Source: Actinophytocola xinjiangensis
Lineage (GTDB): Bacteria; Actinomycetota; Actinomycetes; Mycobacteriales; Pseudonocardiaceae
Assembly: GCF_001921215.1 (NCBI RefSeq)
Contig: NZ_MSIF01000028.1
Coordinates: forward strand, 47,302 to 111,301
DNA: 64,000 nt
Reading direction: 5' to 3'
Below the pieces are notes generated by a model. The model ran no database searches. It saw only the letters and a list, made by a program, of their open reading frames with translations, and had not been told where the DNA came from. Below, in pieces: positions 8,154-16,885 of this stretch. The number at the start of each line of letters is the position of its first letter. Position 1 is the first letter of the stretch. A program made the position numbers and the translations under genes.

Positions 8154-8390
8154 ACACGAGAGAGGAGGTGGTCCAACAGTGAATTGCTATCGGACTCGTG
8201 AGGTGGCTGTCCGCTAGGACCACCGACCGGACAGATGTGGTTGGGCCGGCTGCGCAACACGGCTGACACCAGCACCGCTGGTGCCGTAGACGCGCGGTGT
8301 GGTCGGCGAATACCAGGCAGTCACCCGGCCCCCGGAGCTCTCAGGGACCTCGTCCGACCCTGAGCCCGCGCCCTTGACGGAGCGCGGGAG
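8154..8390 (+). ncRNA. Attenuator-like structured leader RNA in the parA downstream region (candidate)
   Basis: This is most of the 333-nt gap between parA and the convergent coiled-coil gene. Perfect stems seen on the + strand are GGTGGTCC/GGACCACC (8167-8174 with 8217-8224), CTGTCCG/CGGACAG (8207-8213 with 8228-8234), CACCAGC/GCTGGTG (8267-8273 with 8277-8283), CTCAGGG/CCCTGAG (8340-8346 with 8358-8364) and CCCGCGC/GCGCGGG (8365-8371 with 8382-8388). The GTCCG at 8209-8213 can also pair with CGGAC at 8191-8195 inside the short ORF, so pairings compete. The first stem ties up the ribosome-binding site. No gene follows on this strand, so it may be a free RNA. The start and end are estimates. 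Confidence 0.5.
8179..8217 (+). CDS. 12-codon leader-peptide ORF (candidate)
   Basis: A GTG start 10 nt after a strong GGAGG reads V-N-C-Y-R-T-R-E-V-A-V-R and stops at TAG 8217. The ORF lies exactly between the two arms of the GGTGGTCC/GGACCACC stem, and its stop codon touches the 3' arm, so translation would open that stem. Three of twelve residues are Arg and one is Cys. It is too short to be judged by coding statistics; the ribosome-binding site and its position within the stems are the evidence. I do not recognise the peptide. Confidence 0.5.
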   Translation: MNCYRTREVAVR

Positions 8391-8406
8391 ACGCCCGGGG
8401 GTCGCA

Positions 8407-9273
8407 TCATTTCTCCCCCAGGTCCTCCAGGACCCGCTCGGCCTGCTGCACCTGACGCCAGGCCTGGCCGGCCCGCCGCTCGGCGTCCTTCACCGACCGG
8501 CTCGCCGAGCCCACCCGCCGCCGCGCCTCCTTCTCCAGCGCCTCGGCGGCGTCCAACTCCTCGTACACCCGCCGGACCCGCTCGGTCGCCTCGTCGGCGG
8601 CGCGCTGCGCGTCGACGAGGATCCGTTCCTCCTCGGCGCGGTCGGCCTCAGCTTCCTTGACAGCTGACCGCGCCCGCTCCAACTCGGCCCGGGCCGCCGC
8701 CACCTCGCGGGCCCGCGCGGCCGACTCGCGTTCGGTCGGCTCGGCGCGCGGCTGGCGCGGGCGGGCCACCGGCGACGCGGGCTGGCCGCCGCCGCTCGGC
8801 CAGGTCGCGACCGTGACGTTCTTGGCCGAGGTGAGCCGGCCGGTGAGCAGCGCGCGGGTCACGTCCGGGTCGGCGACGGCCGTGGTGAGGATGTCCTCCA
8901 GCTCCCGGACCACCGACTCGGTCAGCGGCGACCCGGTGAGCGCGCCGGCCCGCTCGATGAGCCGGGCCACGAGCTTGGTCCGCTTCTGCGACAGCGCCCG
9001 CAGTTCGTTGCCGTCGAGGTTCGCGTGGGCGGCGCGCAGCGCGTCCCCGACCTCGGCGACCTGGTCGAGGTCGGCGGACGGGTCGCGGGCGAGCTGGTTG
9101 GCCAGCCACGCGGACGTCGTCGGCTTGGCGAGCTTGTCGATCTCCTTGGCAACGTGCTGGTCACCCTGGTCACGGGCGGCCTTGGCCAGTTCCTTGCGGC
9201 GGCTGGTGAACGATTCGCGGGCGCCGGCGTAGAGCTCGTCGGCCGCGGAGTCCAGATCGACGGTGTCGGGCAC
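8407..9273 (-). CDS. Coiled-coil protein of unknown function
   Basis: About 288 residues beginning VPDTVDLDSAADELY. The N-terminal 125 residues are helical and conserved-looking (FTSRRKELAKAARDQGD, PTTSAWLANQLAR). A Pro/Arg linker follows near 155-165, and the last 110 residues form a long coiled coil rich in Ala, Glu and Arg with heptad spacing. No membrane segment or signal peptide is present. GTG at 9273 is the best start because upstream sequence belongs to the divergent pyrD leader. This type of protein is common in actinobacteria without an assigned role; I infer a scaffold or cytoskeletal-like function only from the coil. Confidence 0.75.
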   Translation of the reverse strand: MPDTVDLDSAADELYAGARESFTSRRKELAKAARDQGDQHVAKEIDKLAKPTTSAWLANQLARDPSADLDQVAEVGDALRAAHANLDGNELRALSQKRTKLVARLIERAGALTGSPLTESVVRELEDILTTAVADPDVTRALLTGRLTSAKNVTVATWPSGGGQPASPVARPRQPRAEPTERESAARAREVAAARAELERARSAVKEAEADRAEEERILVDAQRAADEATERVRRVYEELDAAEALEKEARRRVGSASRSVKDAERRAGQAWRQVQQAERVLEDLGEK

Positions 9274-9315
9274 GCCACCATCATCCCGCCCCGGCCGCGA
9301 TGACACGATGGTCAG

Positions 9316-10344
9316 GTGGTCTACCAGCATGTTCTGCGACGCGCGCTGTTCCGGTTCGGCGGCGAACCCGAGGTCGCGCACGAACGCACCCTGGCCGCGT
9401 TGGGCCGGGTCGGGGCGCTGACCAGGGTGGCGCGCCCCTTCTACGGGCGGGGCCGGCCGGTGGAGGTGTTCGGCGTGCGGTTCCCCGGCCGGGTCGGGCT
9501 GGCGGCCGGCGTCGACAAGAACGGGGTGGCGCTGCGGGCGTGGCCCGGGCTCGGTTTCGGGTTCGTCGAGGTCGGGACGGTGACCGCGGTGGCCCAGCCG
9601 GGCAACCCCCGGCCCCGGCTGTACCGGCTGCCGGCCAGCGAGGCCGTGATCAACCGCATGGGCTTCAACAACGAGGGCGCCGCCGCACTCGCCGAACGCC
9701 TGCGCCGCCTGGGCCGGTCCCCCGTGCCGATCGGCGTGAGCATCGGCAAGTCCAAGGTCACTCCGGTCGAGGACGCGGTGGACGACTACCGGGCGTCGCT
9801 GCGCGTGCTGTTCCCGTACGCGGACTACTTCGCGATCAACGTCAGCTCCCCCAACACCCCCGGCCTGCGCGGCCTGCAGGACCGCGACGTCCTGGCCGGT
9901 CTGCTCGCCAGCCTGCGCACCGAGGCCGACGAGCTGGCAGCCGCGTCGGACCGCCGCCCGCCGCTGCTGGTCAAGATCGCCCCCGACCTGACCCTCGACG
10001 CCGTCGACGAGGTCCTGACCGTGTGCGCCGACCACGGTGTCGCCGGCCTGATCGCCACCAACACCACCCTGTCCCGCGACGGCCTCGCCGCCGGGGACCG
10101 GACGACCGGTGAGCAGCCGGGCGGCCTGTCCGGCCGCCCCCTGACCGCCAGGGCCCTGGAGGTCGTCACCCACGTCACGACCCAGACCAACGGCCGGCTC
10201 CCGGTGATCGGCGTCGGCGGCCTGCACACCCCCGACGACGCCGCCAGGATGTTCGACGCCGGCGCGAGCCTGGTCCAGCTCTACACGGGCTTCATCTACC
10301 GGGGCCCGGCCCTGGTCCGCCGGATCAACCGCCTCGACCGCTAA
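9316..10344 (+). CDS. pyrD: Quinone-dependent dihydroorotate dehydrogenase (class 2)
   Basis: A 342-residue flavoenzyme for the fourth step of pyrimidine synthesis, oxidising dihydroorotate to orotate with electrons passed to menaquinone. The N-terminal helices ([12 protein letters not shown]) are the class 2 membrane-association segment. [30 protein letters not shown] (with the catalytic Ser of class 2 enzymes), [13 protein letters not shown] and [27 protein letters not shown] are all present. The start is GTG. The stop overlaps the convergent pspM-like gene by 4 nt. No other pyr genes are in the window. Confidence 0.95.
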   Translation: MVYQHVLRRALFRFGGEPEVAHERTLAALGRVGALTRVARPFYGRGRPVEVFGVRFPGRVGLAAGVDKNGVALRAWPGLGFGFVEVGTVTAVAQPGNPRPRLYRLPASEAVINRMGFNNEGAAALAERLRRLGRSPVPIGVSIGKSKVTPVEDAVDDYRASLRVLFPYADYFAINVSSPNTPGLRGLQDRDVLAGLLASLRTEADELAAASDRRPPLLVKIAPDLTLDAVDEVLTVCADHGVAGLIATNTTLSRDGLAAGDRTTGEQPGGLSGRPLTARALEVVTHVTTQTNGRLPVIGVGGLHTPDDAARMFDAGASLVQLYTGFIYRGPALVRRINRLDR

Positions 10345-11204
10345 CGCCCGGCCTGGGACAGCTCCCGCAGGGCGGCGGCCAGGCCGGCCAGGTGGTCGGT
10401 GGCGTCGCTGAGTTCCTGCTTCGGGCCCGCCGAGGAGCTGGCGGCCACCACGCCGCCGGCCGCGGCGACCAGGCTGCGGTAGCCGTCGAGGCCCTCGTCG
10501 AGTTGTTCGCGCAGGCGGGCGACGCCCTCGACCAGCGGGCCGCGTTCCAGGGGCGGGGCGTGGTCGCGGGCCAGTTCGACGGCGACCAGTTGGGCGGCGA
10601 CGGCACGCAGGGCCGTCGCGGCCTCGGTACTGGTGGCCCTGGCCTGGGCGACCGACTCCTCGGGCACCGACGCCGGGAGACCGGGCGTGCCGGACAGCTG
10701 GGCCAGGACCTTCTCCAGCGCGGTCTCGGCCTCGGCCAAGCGCTGCATCGGTTCCCTGGCCGCCGAGCCCTTCGGCGGAAGCGTGGTGGGCGGCGCCGTC
10801 GGCTCGGCCGGCAGGTACTTCGCCTCGAAGGCCTGCTGTTCGCGCTTGATCAGCGTCATCTTCCTGGCGCCCCGGATGGCGAAGGTGCCGGTCACCAGGG
10901 CCACCACGATGGTGAAGATCACCGTGGTGACCTGGTCGGCGCCGGTGTCGGAGGCGTCGCCGACCACGCCGGTGGCCGCCCCGACCGTGAGGACCGTGGC
11001 GATCGCGCAGATCAGCGCCCACATCGTCGCCCAGCGTGATGCCCAGACCCGGCGGCGCTCCAGCTTGCGTCGCTGGCGCTGGATCTTGGCCGACTCGTCA
11101 CCCCGGGCGGCGATGGCGCTCTGCACCTGCCGCATGACCTCGCCGTTGACGTACCGGTTGGCCAGCTTCGTCAGCTGGTAGATGTCGCGCCCGGTCGGTC
11201 GCAT
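10341..11204 (-). CDS. PspM-like two-pass membrane protein (phage-shock partner)
   Basis: A 287-residue protein directly downstream of pspA with a 33-nt gap. The first 56 residues are soluble and basic, two transmembrane helices span about 57-80 and 92-110, and a long helical cytoplasmic tail follows. This matches the position and topology of M. tuberculosis Rv2743c (PspM), an integral membrane partner of PspA in the clgR-pspA-pspM envelope-stress operon. The assignment rests on synteny and topology rather than on a motif. The C-terminal region is low-complexity Ala/Glu and may form coils. Confidence 0.75.
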   Translation of the reverse strand: MRPTGRDIYQLTKLANRYVNGEVMRQVQSAIAARGDESAKIQRQRRKLERRRVWASRWATMWALICAIATVLTVGAATGVVGDASDTGADQVTTVIFTIVVALVTGTFAIRGARKMTLIKREQQAFEAKYLPAEPTAPPTTLPPKGSAAREPMQRLAEAETALEKVLAQLSGTPGLPASVPEESVAQARATSTEAATALRAVAAQLVAVELARDHAPPLERGPLVEGVARLREQLDEGLDGYRSLVAAAGGVVAASSSAGPKQELSDATDHLAGLAAALRELSQAGR

Positions 11205-11237
11205 GGTCCCGGCACCTCCAACGGCCTCACATGCACA

Positions 11238-12083
11238 TCAGGAGTTCTGCGGGTTGGCCTTCTGCTCCTGCGCGACCCGCTGGGCGATCTCGGCCTGGAT
11301 GTTCGCCCCGGCCGAGGACGCGTTGTTCGACGAACCGCTGGTGACCTGCGGGGCGACCGAACCGCCGCCCATCGACGCGCGGATCTGCTCCAGGCGTGAC
11401 TGCCCGGCCATCTCCGTGGTCGACGCCTGGACCTCCATCATCCGGCCCTGCACCGAGTTCGACGCCAGCTCCGCGGAACCGAGCGCGGTGGTGTACCGCT
11501 TCTCGATCTTGTCCCGGACCTCCTCCAGCGACGGCGTGTTGCCCGGCGCGGCCAGCTCGCTCATCTGGTTGAGGCTCTTGGAGACCTGCTCCTGCATCTT
11601 CGCCTGCTCGAGCTGGCTGAGCAGCTTGGTGCGCTCGGCCAGCTTGTTCTGCAGCATCATCGCGTTGCGCTCGACGGCCGTCTTGGCCTGCGTCGCGGCC
11701 TGCAGGGCCTGGTCGTGCAGGGTCTTGAGGTCCTCGATGTCCTGCTCGGCGGTCACCAGCTGGGTGGCGAACGACGACGCGGCCTGCTCGAACTGGGTGG
11801 CCTTCGCCTCGTCGCCCTTGGCGCGGGCCTCGTCGGACAGCACCAGCGCCTGGCGCGCGGAGGCCTGGAGCTTCTCCACGTTGCCGAGCTGGCGGTTGAG
11901 CTTCATCTCCAGCTGACGCTGGTTGCCGATCACGGCGGCCGCCTGCTGGGACAGCGCCTGGTGCTGCCGCTGGGCCTCCTCGATGGCCTGCTGGATCTGT
12001 ACCTTCGGGTCAGCGTGCTCGTCGATCTTCGACGAGAAGGCTGCCATGAGGTACTTCCAGAACTTCACGAACGGGTTGGCCAT
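11238..12083 (-). CDS. pspA: PspA/IM30 family phage-shock protein
   Basis: 281 residues. [38 protein letters not shown] is the amphipathic N-terminal helix and first coil of the PspA/Vipp1 (ESCRT-III-like) family, followed by a continuous coiled coil to about residue 215 ([41 protein letters not shown]). The last 60 residues are Ser/Asn/Gly-rich and then helical. It should bind stressed membranes from the cytoplasm and oligomerise. An upstream half-site GTTCGCT (12109-12115) resembles one arm of a ClgR box, but the other arm is poor. Confidence 0.93.
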   Translation of the reverse strand: MANPFVKFWKYLMAAFSSKIDEHADPKVQIQQAIEEAQRQHQALSQQAAAVIGNQRQLEMKLNRQLGNVEKLQASARQALVLSDEARAKGDEAKATQFEQAASSFATQLVTAEQDIEDLKTLHDQALQAATQAKTAVERNAMMLQNKLAERTKLLSQLEQAKMQEQVSKSLNQMSELAAPGNTPSLEEVRDKIEKRYTTALGSAELASNSVQGRMMEVQASTTEMAGQSRLEQIRASMGGGSVAPQVTSGSSNNASSAGANIQAEIAQRVAQEQKANPQNS

Positions 12084-12278
12084 CTCCTCCGCCTGCCTTC
12101 TCCGACTGGTTCGCTACTGGCTGCCCACCGGCCCGCCTATGTGGCTGGTAGGGCAACGCCCCGTCATCGCTGTTGGTTCCATCGTGTCAGGTGCGGCGGC
12201 ATCCTTACCACCGGACCGGGCATAAATCAGGACCGAATCAGGGATGGCCCTGAGGGTACGAACCGATCTCGGGGTCGG

Positions 12279-12291
12279 TCACCTCAGGTGA
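12279..12291. promoter_or_regulatory. Palindrome in the clgR-pspA gap
   Basis: TCACCTCAGGTGA is a perfect 6-1-6 inverted repeat within the 290-nt gap between clgR (ending 12374) and pspA (starting 12083). It is flanked by GGTC and GGACC. It could be a protein-binding site for a pspA promoter. The rest of the gap shows no ORF with a ribosome-binding site and no strong promoter that I can identify. Confidence 0.3.
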
Positions 12292-12373
12292 TGGACCAGC
12301 CCCGCCCGCAGGGCATCGAGCCTACCCGTGGGCGGGGGCGGCGGGGTGAGAGCGTCCCAGTTGGGACAACAGG

Positions 12374-12829
12374 TCAGGCGGCGAACACCGCGCCGATCCG
12401 GCGGCCGCCGAGCGAGGCGTCCATCCGGTGGCTCAGAACGGGCTGGATCCGCAGGTCGGACAGGTCGTCGCCGACCACGGCCGGGACCAGCCGGCCGGCG
12501 TCGACGCCGTCGACCGACGCGCGCGGCGCGCCGTCGCCGGCGCGGTCCATCGCCTCGGCCCGCTCCGGGGTCTCGGCGGCGTCGGGCATCGCGTCCATGG
12601 CGCCCATGTCGCTGGCGACGTGGTGCATCAGCTGCGAGAGCGGCAGCTCCAGCGCGTCGCAGATCGCGGCCAGCAGCTCACTGGACGCCTCCTTGCGGCC
12701 CCGCTCCACCTCGGAGAGATAGCCGAGGCTGACCCTGGCGGCCCGGGAGACCTCGCGCAGCGTCCGCCGCTGGTTCGTGCGGGCATGCCGAAGCCGATCA
12801 CCGATCGCCTCACGCAACAGCACGGTCAT
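12374..12829 (-). CDS. clgR: ClgR-type XRE transcriptional activator of Clp protease and psp genes
   Basis: 151 residues. The helix-turn-helix at about 10-66 ([51 protein letters not shown]) is the distinctive ClgR form of the Cro/C1 family. ClgR activates clpP, clgR itself and psp genes in actinobacteria. The protein ends in VFAA. In Streptomyces, a terminal Ala-Ala is reported to make ClgR a Clp substrate, so this tail is probably a degron. A ClgR-box candidate lies about 100 nt upstream. The linker of about 60 residues before the C-terminal tail is acidic and not conserved. Confidence 0.9.
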   Translation of the reverse strand: MTVLLREAIGDRLRHARTNQRRTLREVSRAARVSLGYLSEVERGRKEASSELLAAICDALELPLSQLMHHVASDMGAMDAMPDAAETPERAEAMDRAGDGAPRASVDGVDAGRLVPAVVGDDLSDLRIQPVLSHRMDASLGGRRIGAVFAA

Positions 12830-12930
12830 CGCGCGCGCCTCCCTCCAAGATCAACCGCCCGGCCGAGGCGGTCGAGCACGGTGCCAACGTTACCGAGCGA
12901 TCATGGTCATCGGCACCGACATCACTACTC

Positions 12931-12947
12931 GTCCGCCACAAGCGAAC
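12931..12947. promoter_or_regulatory. Candidate ClgR box (autoregulation)
   Basis: GTCCGC-N5-GCGAAC lies 102-118 nt upstream of the clgR start, within the gap to cinA. The published ClgR motif (CGC-Y-N4-GCGWW, recalled) is matched by CGCC-ACAA-GCGAA with one deviation in the spacer. ClgR is known to activate its own promoter in other actinobacteria, so this site is a natural candidate. Confidence 0.5.
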
Positions 12948-13019
12948 GACCGGGAGGGCCCCGGTGTTCCCGAACGTTACGGAACGGAACTGGAGCCTGG
13001 GTCGAGTTCGCCCCGGTTC

Positions 13020-13526
13020 TCACCCCGTGAACTGGGCCCTGAGCAGGTCGAACACCGCGCGGACGGCCGCCGAACGGACCTGGTGACGATTTCCGTCGAC
13101 ACCGATCGTGTGTACCGCCGTCGACCGAACCGACGACACGCCGACATGCACCACCCCCGGCTCGACGCCGTCCTGCGGGTCCGGGCCGGCGACGCCGGTG
13201 AGCCCGAGGCCCCAGGTCGCGCCGCACGCGCGGCGGGCGCCCTCGGCCAACTGCTCGGCGACCCGGGGATGCACCGCGCCGTGTTCGGCCAGCAACGACG
13301 GGTCGACGCCGGCCAGGTCCGCCTTGAGCCCGGTGGCGTAGACCACCAGGCCGCCGCGCACCACCGAACTCGACCCGGGGACCGAGGTCAGCGCCGCGGT
13401 GACCAGGCCGCCGGTGAGCGACTCGGCGGTCGCCACGGACTCGCCGCGGCGGCGCAGCGCGGCGACCAGGCCGGCCAGGTCGTCGGCCGGCAGGCCGAGC
13501 GCGTCGGCCAGCGGGTTGCGCGCCAC
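13020..13526 (-). CDS. CinA C-terminal family nicotinamide-nucleotide amidase
   Basis: A 168-residue protein matching the stand-alone CinA_C/PncC domain. ESVATAESLTGGLVTAALTSVPGSS contains the catalytic Ser region, GGLVVYATGLKADLAGV and GLGLTGVAGPDPQDGVEPGVVHVG are the other family motifs. The enzyme deamidates nicotinamide mononucleotide for NAD recycling. It starts with GTG 6 nt after pgsA, so the two are very likely co-transcribed. The N-terminal MoCF-like domain of full CinA is absent, as is normal at this locus in actinobacteria. Confidence 0.88.
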   Translation of the reverse strand: MARNPLADALGLPADDLAGLVAALRRRGESVATAESLTGGLVTAALTSVPGSSSVVRGGLVVYATGLKADLAGVDPSLLAEHGAVHPRVAEQLAEGARRACGATWGLGLTGVAGPDPQDGVEPGVVHVGVSSVRSTAVHTIGVDGNRHQVRSAAVRAVFDLLRAQFTG

Positions 13527-13532
13527 CCGGCG

Positions 13533-14135
13533 TCAGCCCTGGGCGCGCAGGCGCAGCGCGCGCACCACGTAGTCGACGCCGGTGCCGACGGTCAGCACCA
13601 GCGCCACGCCCATGACCGTCCAGTTCAGCGGGTCGAACCCGGCCGGCAGCGGCGCCAGGAACAGCCCGATCGCGAAGATCTGGACGATCGTCTTGAGCTT
13701 GCCGCCGTAGCTCGCGGCGATCACGCCGTAGCGGATCACCCAGAACCGCAGCAGCGTGATCAGCACCTCGCGGCCGGCGATGGTGATCGTCACCCACCAC
13801 GGCAGCTCACCGAGGATGCTCAGGCCGATGAGCGCCGACCCGGTCAGCGCCTTGTCGGCGATCGGGTCGATGACCTTGCCGAAGTCGGTGACCAGGCCGA
13901 ACTTGCGGGCCAGGGTGCCGTCGATGTGGTCGGTGACCGACGCGACGGCGAACACCAGGGTGGCGATCAGCCGCCAGCCGGTGGACTCCGGCGCGGTGAA
14001 CAGGCTCAGCAGGAACACCGGCACCAGCGCGAGCCGGGTGACGGTGAGGATGTTCGCGACGTTGAGGATCGGGACGTGCACGGTCGGGGCGGCGATCGGG
14101 TCCGGGGAACGACCACCGTCGGCCGAGGCACTCAT
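13533..14135 (-). CDS. pgsA: CDP-diacylglycerol--glycerol-3-phosphate 3-phosphatidyltransferase family protein
   Basis: 200 residues with several transmembrane helices and the complete CDP-alcohol phosphatidyltransferase motif D-x2-DG-x2-AR-x8-G-x3-D-x3-D in [28 protein letters not shown]. It should make phosphatidylglycerophosphate from CDP-diacylglycerol and glycerol-3-phosphate at the inner membrane. It overlaps rimO by 4 nt (ATGA), indicating coupling, and sits upstream of cinA. The equivalent M. tuberculosis gene in this position is pgsA3; several paralogues exist in such genomes, so the exact alcohol substrate is inferred. Confidence 0.9.
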   Translation of the reverse strand: MSASADGGRSPDPIAAPTVHVPILNVANILTVTRLALVPVFLLSLFTAPESTGWRLIATLVFAVASVTDHIDGTLARKFGLVTDFGKVIDPIADKALTGSALIGLSILGELPWWVTITIAGREVLITLLRFWVIRYGVIAASYGGKLKTIVQIFAIGLFLAPLPAGFDPLNWTVMGVALVLTVGTGVDYVVRALRLRAQG

Positions 14136-15619
14136 GGCGAACCCTCCACAGCGGCCCCGACAGCGATCCCGCTGGCGGCCCCGCCGACGACCTCGGCCAG
14201 TTCCACGATCAGGTCGACGCCCTCGGAGTCGACCACCTTGCCCCGCACCAGGTCACCCACAGCTAGCTCCCCCTCACCGGTGAGCAGGCATTCGCCGTCC
14301 ACCTCTGGTCCCTGGTGCGCGGCCCGCCCCGCGCACTCCTGCCCGACCCGTTCGACGAGCACCAGCACCTCCTCGCCGATCCGGTCCTCCGCGCGCTGCG
14401 CGGTCAGCTGTTCGACCAGGTCACCGACCCGGGTCACCCGCTGCGCGACCTCACGCGGGTCGAGCTTGCCGTCGAGGCCCTCGGCCTCGGTGCCGTCCTC
14501 GTCGGAGTAGCCGAACACGCCGACGACGTCCAGTCGCGCCTCGGTGAGGAAGTGCTCCAGCTCGGCCAGCTCGTCCTCGGTCTCCCCGGGGAAGCCGACG
14601 ATCACGTTGCTGCGGATCCCGGCGTCGGGCGCCAGCTCGCGGATCTGCTCGACCAGCGCCAGGAACGACTCGGTGCCGCCGAAGCGGCGCATCCGGCGCA
14701 GCACGGTCGAGCTGGCGTGCTGGAAGGACATGTCGAAGTAGTTGGCGACGCCGTCGGTGCCGGCGATCGCGGTCACCAGGCCGGGGCGGGTCTCGGCCGG
14801 CTGCAGGTAGGACACCCGCACCCGCTCGATCCCGTCGACCTCGGCCAGGCGGGGCAGCAGACGTTCCAGGGCGGCCGGGCCGCCGTGCTCGCGGCCGAGG
14901 TCCTTGCCGTAGGAGGTGGAGTTCTCGCTGACCAGGAACAGCTCGCGCACACCCTGCTCGGCCAGCCACCGCGCCTCGGCCAGGATCTCCGCCGGCTGCC
15001 GGGACACGAACGCGCCCCGGAAGGACGGGATGGCGCAGAACGAGCACCGCCGGTCACAGCCGGAGGCGATCTTGAGCGCGGCGACCGGGGCGTCGTCCAG
15101 GCGGCGGCGCAGCACCCGGGGGCCCCAGCCGTGGCCGGGCACCGCGAGGTCGGCGGTCGAGCGGCTGACCGGGGTGATCGGCAGCAGGGTGCGCCGGTCG
15201 GTGGGGGTGTGCGCGGCGATCGTTCGGCCGGCGACCACGTCGTCGAGCCGCTCCCCCAGGTTCGGGTAGTGGTCGAAGCCCAGCACGGCGGCGGCCTCGG
15301 GCAGGCTGCCGGCCAGCTCGGCGCCGTAGCGCTCGGCCATGCAGCCCACGGCGACGACCTTCGCGCCGGTCTCGGCGGCCTCCAGCAGGGCGTCCACCGA
15401 GTCCTTCTTCGCCGACTCGACGAACCCGCAGGTGTTGACCACGACGACGTCGGCGCCCTCGGCGTCCTCGGTCAGTTCCCAGCCGTCGCCGGTGAGCCGG
15501 CCGGCGAGTTCCTCGGAGTCGACCTCGTTACGGGCACAACCGAGGGTGAGCAGGGCAGCACGGCGGGCGGCCGGTGGTGTGGGCACGGCTCTCAGGGTAA
15601 CCGCCGCCGCCACGGTCAT
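14132..15619 (-). CDS. rimO: Ribosomal protein uS12 methylthiotransferase RimO
   Basis: A 495-residue methylthiotransferase. The N-terminal MTTase domain has three cluster-binding Cys ([32 protein letters not shown]). The radical-SAM core has CDRRCSFC, and a TRAM domain ends the protein (residues about 415-480). RimO adds a methylthio group to Asp in ribosomal protein S12. The [11 protein letters not shown] form and AKKDSVD helix distinguish RimO from MiaB. It heads a compact rimO-pgsA-cinA operon. Confidence 0.95.
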   Translation of the reverse strand: MTVAAAVTLRAVPTPPAARRAALLTLGCARNEVDSEELAGRLTGDGWELTEDAEGADVVVVNTCGFVESAKKDSVDALLEAAETGAKVVAVGCMAERYGAELAGSLPEAAAVLGFDHYPNLGERLDDVVAGRTIAAHTPTDRRTLLPITPVSRSTADLAVPGHGWGPRVLRRRLDDAPVAALKIASGCDRRCSFCAIPSFRGAFVSRQPAEILAEARWLAEQGVRELFLVSENSTSYGKDLGREHGGPAALERLLPRLAEVDGIERVRVSYLQPAETRPGLVTAIAGTDGVANYFDMSFQHASSTVLRRMRRFGGTESFLALVEQIRELAPDAGIRSNVIVGFPGETEDELAELEHFLTEARLDVVGVFGYSDEDGTEAEGLDGKLDPREVAQRVTRVGDLVEQLTAQRAEDRIGEEVLVLVERVGQECAGRAAHQGPEVDGECLLTGEGELAVGDLVRGKVVDSEGVDLIVELAEVVGGAASGIAVGAAVEGSP

Positions 15620-15769
15620 CGCAGGTTACTCCGCCGCCGAGACGCTGCTGGGACCCTGACGCGACGCGGCGGGACCCGGCCGGTCGCGCCACGCTGGTCC
15701 AGCTGGCCGCCGCCGCGCGCCCGTCCGGGCGGTCAGAAGCGTTTCCGGACCAGCGGTTAGGTTGGCCTG

Positions 15770-16267
15770 GTGAACGAAGTGGTGGTCCGCCGGGCGCGGA
15801 TCGGCGACGTGCGGACCGTCAAGTCGATCATCGACACGTATGTCGGCAAGGTCCTGCTGGAGAAGGAACTTGTCACGATCTACGAGGACGTGCAGGAGTT
15901 CTGGGTCGGCGAGGCGAACGGCGAGCTGGTCGGCTGCGGTGCCCTGCACGTGCTGTGGGAGGACATCGCCGAGATCCGCTCGATCGCCGTGCTGCCGCAC
16001 GCGGCCCGGCTGGGGGTGGGCAGCGCGATCGTGGACCAGCTGGTCGGCGTCGCGCGCGAGCTGGGGCTGGCCCGGCTGTTCGTGCTGACCTTCGAGACGG
16101 CGTTCTTCGCGCGGCACGGCTTCGTGGAGATCGACGGCACGCCGGTCAGCTCCGAGGTGTACGAGCAGATGCGGCGCTCGGTGGACGCCGGGGTGGCGGA
16201 GTTCCTCGACCTGCCCTACGTCAAACCGAACACCCTGGGCAACGCGCGCATGCTGCTGGAGCTGTAG
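15770..16267 (+). CDS. ArgA-type amino-acid N-acetyltransferase
   Basis: A 165-residue GNAT protein starting at GTG. VRRARIGDVRTVKSII is the first GNAT strand-helix, IAEIRSIAVLPHAARLGVGSAIVDQLV holds the acetyl-CoA pyrophosphate loop, and LTFETAFFARHGFVEID is the C-terminal motif typical of N-acetylglutamate synthases. It corresponds in sequence and position to M. tuberculosis Rv2747, a stand-alone ArgA that starts arginine synthesis by acetylating glutamate (synteny recalled). It faces away from rimO. Confidence 0.85.
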   Translation: MNEVVVRRARIGDVRTVKSIIDTYVGKVLLEKELVTIYEDVQEFWVGEANGELVGCGALHVLWEDIAEIRSIAVLPHAARLGVGSAIVDQLVGVARELGLARLFVLTFETAFFARHGFVEIDGTPVSSEVYEQMRRSVDAGVAEFLDLPYVKPNTLGNARMLLEL

Positions 16268-16383
16268 GACCCGATCGATACCCACTGTTCGCCCATTGGG
16301 AGGTTTCGCCGTCGCCCCTGGCCAGGCGTAATTGATCAGGGGTCCGCACGGGGCGGGCCCCGTCGCTCCCCCAAGGAGATCGC

Positions 16384-16833
16384 GTGGCCACGTCAACCCT
16401 GCGTCGTGCTGCCCAGGCGTTCGTCACCGCCATCGCGGTGGCCGGCACCCTGTTCGTCGGGGCCGGCTCCGCCCAGGCGGCGCTCACTCCCAGCCAGCTG
16501 CGGACCGTGACCGACCAGTACCTGCACAGCACCAGCCTCAGCGGGTTCCAGACCCTGCGTTCCCAGAAGCCCTACGGCAGCCAGCTGGACTGGTCCTCCG
16601 ACGGCTGCTCCAACTCGCCGGACAACCCGTTCGGCTTCAACCTGGTGCGTGCCTGCTACCGGCACGACTTCGGGTACCGCAACTACAAGAAGCAGGGCCG
16701 GTTCACCGAGTCCAACCGGCTCACCATCGACAACCGGTTCAAGACCGACATGTACACGGTCTGCGCCGGCAACTGGGCCTGCAACCGGTTCGCCGACGCC
16801 TACTACCTGGCGGTGCGCCAGTTCGGCGGCTGA
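16384..16833 (+). CDS. Secreted prokaryotic phospholipase A2
   Basis: 149 residues with a signal peptide ending near SAQAA-33. The mature part carries LDWSSDGCSNSPDN (calcium-binding region) and ACYRHDFGYRNYK with the catalytic His94-Asp95 pair. Four Cys give the two disulfides of the Streptomyces-type PLA2 family. It should hydrolyse the sn-2 ester of phospholipids outside the cell. A strong AAGGAG precedes the GTG start. A second lipolytic gene converges on it and both stop at one shared hairpin. Confidence 0.9.
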   Translation: MATSTLRRAAQAFVTAIAVAGTLFVGAGSAQAALTPSQLRTVTDQYLHSTSLSGFQTLRSQKPYGSQLDWSSDGCSNSPDNPFGFNLVRACYRHDFGYRNYKKQGRFTESNRLTIDNRFKTDMYTVCAGNWACNRFADAYYLAVRQFGG

Positions 16834-16840
16834 GTCCGCT

Positions 16841-16875
16841 CGTTCGCTCCCGGGGCACCGTCCCGGGAGCGAACG
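16841..16875. terminator. Bidirectional terminator hairpin
   Basis: CGTTCGCTCCCGGG and CCCGGGAGCGAACG form a perfect 14-bp stem with a 7-nt loop between two convergent genes (stops at 16833 and 16886). There is no long T-run, as is usual in actinobacteria. Confidence 0.85.
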
Positions 16876-16885
16876 AACACATCCC

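Noticed and set aside
12084..12373. A further small gene between clgR and pspA
   Set aside because: Short open frames exist on both strands but none has a ribosome-binding site or plausible composition.
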